Source: Campylobacteraceae bacterium (GTDB taxonomy: Bacteria > Campylobacterota > Campylobacteria > Campylobacterales > Sulfurovaceae). From it: a stretch of DNA of 11,004 bases. Every line of letters starts with the position of its first letter. The stretch's first letter is position 1. Below the pieces are notes generated by a model. That model had not been told where the DNA came from. It saw only the letters and a program-made list of their open reading frames with translations, and made no database searches. Shown here one piece after another: positions 6,928 to 11,004 of this stretch. The stretch lies in NCBI GenBank assembly GCA_027056615.1, contig JALUKJ010000189.1, positions 1-11,004 on the forward strand, written 5' to 3'. A program made the position numbers and the translations under genes.

Positions 6928-7551
6928 TTAGTATGCCAATGGCGTTTTTTTAATATTTTCATCGGCATTTGGACTAACTGCACCAAACCCTTGATACTCT
7001 TGTTGAAGATTCAACTGGTCAATTGGGGTTAACATATCTTCAAATAGAGAGAAACTAGCTCTCTGCTCTGAAGCTGTCTCGTAACGTTGTCCATGGACAA
7101 TTGCCAACTCTGGACATACCTCTGCACAGTAACCACAGAAGATACAACGACCAAAGTTAATGGTATACTCAGATACCTCTTTTCTTTGGTTCTCATCATA
7201 TTTTGTCTCCATTGTAATACAGTTGGAGATACAAATCTTCTCACAAAGACCACACCCAATACATCGGTAGTTCCCTGACTCCATCAAACGAAGCATGTCA
7301 TGAATCGCTCTGTATCGTGGAGAGATTGGTAACTTCTCAAATGGATACTGTGTGGTGTGCATTTTACCTCTAAAGAGTGCATTACCCATCTCTCTTAAGG
7401 TTACCCAAAGCCCCACAAAAAGCTCTGGCTTAAATGTTCTTTTAACTACCTGTTTAAACTGACACCAACCACTCGTTGGGCTATGGTCTAAATCTAACTT
7501 CACGTAGTTCTGCGTTCCGACATTTCTATTTTTAAATTGTTCTAAACTCAT
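6928..7551 (-). CDS. nuoI: NADH-quinone oxidoreductase (complex I) subunit I, two-[4Fe-4S] ferredoxin-like protein
   Basis: NuoI carries clusters N6a and N6b, which pass electrons from the NuoG side toward N2 and quinone. With the start at 7551 the protein is 207 aa. The motifs are Cys97-x2-Cys100-x2-Cys103-x3-Cys107 and Cys136-x2-Cys139-x2-Cys142-x3-Cys146-Pro, with an extra Cys111 just after the first. The N-terminal part has the membrane-surface segment VKRTFKPELFVGLWVTL. A longer open frame begins at 7644, but its first 31 codons only shadow the end of nuoH; a GAGGAG at 7562-7557, 5 nt before the 7551 ATG, fixes the start. The first motif has Ile after Cys107 where many homologues have Pro, a minor lineage variation. 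Confidence 0.95.
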   Translation of the reverse strand: MSLEQFKNRNVGTQNYVKLDLDHSPTSGWCQFKQVVKRTFKPELFVGLWVTLREMGNALFRGKMHTTQYPFEKLPISPRYRAIHDMLRLMESGNYRCIGCGLCEKICISNCITMETKYDENQRKEVSEYTINFGRCIFCGYCAEVCPELAIVHGQRYETASEQRASFSLFEDMLTPIDQLNLQQEYQGFGAVSPNADENIKKTPLAY

Positions 7552-7556
7552 CTCTA

Positions 7557-7562
7557 CTCCTC
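7557..7562 (-). promoter_or_regulatory. Ribosome binding site that decides the nuoI start
   Basis: On the minus strand GAGGAG follows the nuoH TAA directly and is 5 nt from the ATG at 7551. No comparable site was identified before the upstream ATG at 7644, which lies inside nuoH. Confidence 0.85.
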
Positions 7563-8579
7563 TTAACCTATTATCATCATTACAATACCTGTAACAACGA
7601 CATTTACTACTGCCAATGGCATTAATACTTTCCAACATAACCACATTAACTGGTCTGGTCTAATGTGAGGCCATGCTGCTCTTACCCATAACATAAAGAA
7701 GAATGAGAACGCAATTTTTCCAATAATCATAATCCAACCTGGAATAAACCAGAAGTCGTTGTATCCACCAAGGAATACTATAGAAGCGATAACACCAATA
7801 GTAATCATATTGGCATACTCCCCAATAAAGAAGAGTCCCCAACGCATACCAGAGTACTCTGTAACATAACCAGAGATAATCTCTGCTTCATTCTCTAAGA
7901 GGTCAAATGGTGTTCTGTTGGTCTCTGCAAATCCTGCAATAAGAAAAAGTACAAAGGCAACGGGCTGATAAACGACCATCCAAGTACCATCTGCTTGATA
8001 GTTGTTAAAGTCTACAAAAGAGAGTGACCCAACCATCATAATAGGAGCAAGAACGGAAAGTCCTGTCACTACTTCATAAGAGAGAAACTGAATCGCTGTT
8101 CTTGCTGAACCGATGATTCCCCATTTGTTTGCCTGTGCCATACCTGCTAGAAGTGGACCATAAAGCCCTGCTGCCATCATTCCTAGTACAAATAAGATTC
8201 CTACATTTACATCAGAAGCAATTGATGGAACATATATGTCCAACAAAGGAATAGTAAAGTCAGGAAATACAGGAACTGCTGCTAATGCAATAAATGCTGT
8301 TGCTGCTGTAATTACAGGAGCTACTGCAAAGATAATCTTGTTTGCATGTTGAGGTATAATATCTTCTTTTGTAAAAAGTTTAATACCATCTGCTGCTAAC
8401 TGTAATAATCCATAAGGACCTACATGTTGTGGTCCAAGCCTACGTTGCATAAATGCAAGGATTTTACGTTCAATATAAGTACCAAACCCTGCAATTGCTG
8501 CAATAACTGCTAAAATCAAAACTGCTTTAATGATGACACCAGCAGCCGTAACTTCAGGTAACATTGTTGCTGTTTCCAT
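7563..8579 (-). CDS. nuoH: NADH-quinone oxidoreductase (complex I) subunit H, quinone-chamber membrane subunit
   Basis: NuoH anchors the peripheral arm to the membrane and forms much of the quinone tunnel and the start of the proton-coupling path. The 338-aa product has about eight membrane helices and the family landmarks: ERKILAFMQRRLGPQHVGP at residues 37-55 followed by GLLQLAADGIKLFTKED, the NKWGIIGSARTAIQFLSYEV segment at 151-170, and the charged loop ETNRTPFDLLENEAE (219-233) followed by the EYSG motif (241-244). Glu219, Glu229, Glu231, Glu233 and Glu241 are the acidic residues of the quinone-coupling region. The ATG is 2 nt after the nuoG stop with GAGGTG overlapping it, so the genes are tightly coupled. 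The gene is complete with normal length. Confidence 0.97.
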   Translation of the reverse strand: METATMLPEVTAAGVIIKAVLILAVIAAIAGFGTYIERKILAFMQRRLGPQHVGPYGLLQLAADGIKLFTKEDIIPQHANKIIFAVAPVITAATAFIALAAVPVFPDFTIPLLDIYVPSIASDVNVGILFVLGMMAAGLYGPLLAGMAQANKWGIIGSARTAIQFLSYEVVTGLSVLAPIMMVGSLSFVDFNNYQADGTWMVVYQPVAFVLFLIAGFAETNRTPFDLLENEAEIISGYVTEYSGMRWGLFFIGEYANMITIGVIASIVFLGGYNDFWFIPGWIMIIGKIAFSFFFMLWVRAAWPHIRPDQLMWLCWKVLMPLAVVNVVVTGIVMMIIG

Positions 8580-8581
8580 AT

Positions 8582-10924
8582 TTACACCTCTCTTATTGTT
8601 ACTGTTGCATATCTTGACTCACCAAAGAGTTCATAGACATTTTGAGCAGACTTAAAATCTGAAAGAGCAACAATGTTGCCTTCCATCTTCTTGTCAACCA
8701 CCACGTCAACCTCAATGCTTCCATTTTCAAATACAACTTCTACTTTTGAACCTAATGCCTCAGCACGTTTTTCACTTGCATAGAGACCAAAGGCTTCAAA
8801 AATTTGGTGAGCTTTGTCTGAGAAGTCACTAAACTGTCTTGGAGGGTTACATCTATAAACAATGTCACCATCAAGTGTTGCATTTTCATCAAACTTCTCA
8901 ACCTCTGGAAGCTCTACTTCATTGCTTGTTACTTCAAGAAGATAACCACGGTTATCATTTCCTGCATTGTCAAAACTGTTAGCAAGGTCATCGAATGCTA
9001 CCGATTTATAACCTTTATCTGTTGGAAGATGTGGTGTCCAATCAATAGTTAATCTTAGAGTATCTATTAATACACCCATCAAGTCATTAAGAACATATCC
9101 ATCATAATCCATTGCTACATTTGTAGGAACAACCCTTTTTGAAAGCGTCGTTACCGTTCCCTCTTGTTGGTTAAATGCAGGTAAATCCAAATCTCCATCT
9201 CCAAGAGCAGATAGTCTAAAGTCACCATTTTCATTGTAACCTACTGTGTAACCAGTAGCTTCATCATCAAGGTCACAAATAAGTGCAACACCTAAAGCAT
9301 TTGATTTAGGAGGGTTCATTACCACTTCAAATCCAGCTGTCTCTTCAAGAAGAACAATTAGTTTAGCAAGATTGTCAGCTTTTGGGTGACCGTAGTAGTC
9401 CTCACCAACCATCAAGACAAACTTCTCTTTCTTCTTCATCATCTTATCGAAACCAGCCATGAATTTTTCAGAGTCACCACCAAGCATGTCAATTAGACTA
9501 TTGCTATCAAGTGAGGCAATATAATCTTTAACATCAGTAGGAAGTTTTGCTTCATCTGCAAACAAATCAAGTAAAAGGTACAGTGAAGCCTCTTCCAATC
9601 CTGCTTTATGTGTAAACATCGTAACACTCTTACCAAAAGTTGGAATAAGCTTGTCACCTACTGGGTGGAAGTATAGCCCTGCACCTTTATTCATCTTCTG
9701 AATATTGTTAAATGCATATTTTAAACCAGGAGAGTCATTTCTTAATGCACCACCAACAGAGACAACAAAGTCACACTTCATCGCTTGGGTTGTGTCTGAG
9801 TTATAGAGTGATTTTCCTGAAGCTTCATTATAAAGTTTTAAAAACTTTTGGAATGGTCTAACTTCTGGGTTATAAAGTTTAACACCCATCTTCTCTTTAA
9901 GAGTTTGAAGCATTAACGCCTCTTCATTTGAGATAACAGAGTTAAATCTTATGGTTTCAGCCTTTTTAAGTGCCTCTACAGCATTAGTAAATGCCTCTTT
10001 ATCTTTAGTTACACCCTCATTCTCAAAGTCATAACCAAAACGTGCCGACCCATCAAGAGAGACAAAGTTCCACTCATTGGTAACACGGAAGATTTTTTCT
10101 CTTCTATCTTCTATTGAACGTGGTTTAGTCTCATAGTAAATTGCAAAACCATCAGAAGAGTGAGCCGATACAGCAGGTATTCGTTTTAAATCCCAAGCAT
10201 TTGAAGAGTAGACAAAATCTCTACTTACCAATGCACCAACAGGACAAACGGCAATACACTCACCACAGTCTGAACAATCTGTTGAACCTGTACCATTACT
10301 TGGAGCAATAACTGACTTTTGAAGCTTATTCCACATAGCATAAGCATCTTTTGGCATCTCATCTTTTAATGATTTATCAAGTTTTGCTCCACCACGTTTT
10401 GTAGTCTTAATTGCTGAATCACCAATCATATCTTTACATACAGTGGTACAACGCTCACATACAATACATAACCCTGCATCATAGTGAAGTACTGATGACC
10501 AGTCTGCTGTATCACGTTTTGTATCTTGAATAGAATATGTCTGTGAATCTACTTGCATTTCAAGTGTATAGTTTTGTAACTCACACTCACCACTCTGGTC
10601 ACACACACCACATTGAAGTGGGTGGTTGACATCATATACTTCCATCATAGCTTTACGCTCTGCTAGAATATCAGGAGTATCAACCGTAATTGACATCCCC
10701 TCTTTAACTTTCGCATTACATGAATAGACCTGCTTTCCGTCAGCCTCAACAAGACAGAGACGACACGCTAGTGTCGGTGAACATCTTGTAAGGTAACAGA
10801 TAGCAGGAATAAACACATCATTGGCACGAGCAGCATTGAGAATGTATTCACCCTCTTTTGCCTTATACTCGACACCGTCAATGCTAATAGTAACCATATT
10901 GTCTACTGTCTGAACTTCGCTCAT
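8582..10924 (-). CDS. nuoG: NADH-quinone oxidoreductase (complex I) subunit G, Fe-S wire protein with an additional ferredoxin motif
   Basis: NuoG (780 aa) belongs to the peripheral arm and carries Fe-S clusters toward NuoI. Residues 10-75 form the plant-type 2Fe-2S domain (Cys43, Cys54, Cys57, Cys69, cluster N1b). His101-Pro and Cys105, Cys108, Cys114 form the His-ligated cluster N5. Residues 153-163 and 217-227 are two complete Cys-x2-Cys-x2-Cys-x3-Cys motifs. Canonical NuoG keeps only the last Cys in the second motif (CPVGAL), so this protein should hold one extra 4Fe-4S cluster. From about residue 236 a degenerate molybdopterin-oxidoreductase-like domain follows. It contains the ARFGYDF landmark and the EGTVTTLSKRVVP motif near residue 590, but no Cys at the N7 site. 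An AGGA ribosome site lies inside the end of the upstream gene. The start at 10924 is kept, although Met10 directly before VTISIDG is a possible alternative. Confidence 0.95.
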   Translation of the reverse strand: MSEVQTVDNMVTISIDGVEYKAKEGEYILNAARANDVFIPAICYLTRCSPTLACRLCLVEADGKQVYSCNAKVKEGMSITVDTPDILAERKAMMEVYDVNHPLQCGVCDQSGECELQNYTLEMQVDSQTYSIQDTKRDTADWSSVLHYDAGLCIVCERCTTVCKDMIGDSAIKTTKRGGAKLDKSLKDEMPKDAYAMWNKLQKSVIAPSNGTGSTDCSDCGECIAVCPVGALVSRDFVYSSNAWDLKRIPAVSAHSSDGFAIYYETKPRSIEDRREKIFRVTNEWNFVSLDGSARFGYDFENEGVTKDKEAFTNAVEALKKAETIRFNSVISNEEALMLQTLKEKMGVKLYNPEVRPFQKFLKLYNEASGKSLYNSDTTQAMKCDFVVSVGGALRNDSPGLKYAFNNIQKMNKGAGLYFHPVGDKLIPTFGKSVTMFTHKAGLEEASLYLLLDLFADEAKLPTDVKDYIASLDSNSLIDMLGGDSEKFMAGFDKMMKKKEKFVLMVGEDYYGHPKADNLAKLIVLLEETAGFEVVMNPPKSNALGVALICDLDDEATGYTVGYNENGDFRLSALGDGDLDLPAFNQQEGTVTTLSKRVVPTNVAMDYDGYVLNDLMGVLIDTLRLTIDWTPHLPTDKGYKSVAFDDLANSFDNAGNDNRGYLLEVTSNEVELPEVEKFDENATLDGDIVYRCNPPRQFSDFSDKAHQIFEAFGLYASEKRAEALGSKVEVVFENGSIEVDVVVDKKMEGNIVALSDFKSAQNVYELFGESRYATVTIREV

Positions 10925-10925
10925 A

Positions 10926-11004
10926 TTAGCTTCCTACCTTTTCTAAATCTACTTGACTAAATCTGTAAGAGGATAGCAAAGCACTACTTAAGCCCATATC
11001 AAAG
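10926..11004 (-). CDS. C-terminal end of the gene upstream of nuoG (partial; probably a nuo operon member)
   Basis: On the minus strand an open frame enters at 11003 and ends with TAA at 10928-10926, one base before the nuoG ATG. The visible 25 residues end in SSYRFSQVDLEKVGS. The nuoG ribosome site lies inside its last codons, so it is almost certainly part of the operon. In Campylobacter and Helicobacter this position is held by the unusual replacements for NuoE/NuoF. The tail here does not look like a standard NuoF C-terminus, but 25 residues are too few to identify the protein. Confidence 0.6.
   Translation of the reverse strand, partial: FDMGLSSALLSSYRFSQVDLEKVGS

Noticed and set aside
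7029..7278. Open frames on both strands inside nuoI
   Set aside because: Both are out-of-frame or antisense shadows of the ferredoxin-motif region; the true frame has all eight cluster Cys.
7552..7644. Upstream extension of nuoI (31 extra codons from an ATG at 7644)
   Set aside because: It overlaps nuoH by about 80 nt, its peptide has no relation to NuoI, and a strong ribosome site sits right before the ATG at 7551.
7660..7842. Alternate-frame open frame inside nuoH
   Set aside because: Trp/Tyr-rich out-of-frame translation of nuoH without a ribosome site.

Overview
The window looks like a piece of a Campylobacterota (epsilonproteobacterial) chromosome, probably a Sulfurimonas/Sulfurovum-type or related bacterium. 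This rests on the AT-rich, tightly packed genes, the NuoG-H-I-J-K-L-M-N set of complex I with the features of that group, and T-rich sigma70 promoter architecture. The genus is inferred, not proven.

Layout. Positions 1-91 (+) hold the last 29 codons of an outer-membrane beta-barrel protein, most likely a TonB-dependent receptor. Fourteen bases later, on the same strand, lies a 62-aa secreted Cys/Gly/Lys-rich peptide (106-294) built from six Cys-x-x-Gly-Lys units. A small hairpin at 304-321 separates it from a convergent OmpR/PhoB-type response regulator (986-330, -), which has its own extended -10 promoter. A strong intrinsic terminator at 1056-1078 closes the large minus-strand nuo operon, which fills the rest of the window: nuoG (10924-8582), nuoH, nuoI, nuoJ, nuoK, nuoL, nuoM and nuoN (ending at 1086). 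The end of one further gene upstream of nuoG (11004-10926) runs off the window. There is no gene-free stretch longer than about 100 bases.

How the genes work together. NuoG and NuoI carry the Fe-S wire of the peripheral arm. NuoH forms the quinone-chamber and membrane junction. NuoJ and NuoK form the proximal membrane arm. NuoL, NuoM and NuoN are the three antiporter-like proton pumps. All eight genes are intact, separated by 1-12 nt or overlapping by 1 nt (TAATG at nuoJ/nuoK and nuoM/nuoN), as expected for one coupled transcript. The electron-input subunits (NuoE/NuoF or their replacements) are not visible. The tail of the gene upstream of nuoG does not resemble NuoF, which fits the NADH-independent complex I known in this phylum.

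The points most worth a second look are: the periodic Cys-x-x-Gly-Lys secreted peptide behind a TonB-type receptor, which resembles copper-binding RiPP precursors (bufferin/HvfA type); a NuoG with two complete four-Cys ferredoxin motifs, one more than canonical complex I; and an in-register loss of the N7 cluster ligands in the same protein. No defence system, mobile element, CRISPR array, tRNA or rRNA was seen.
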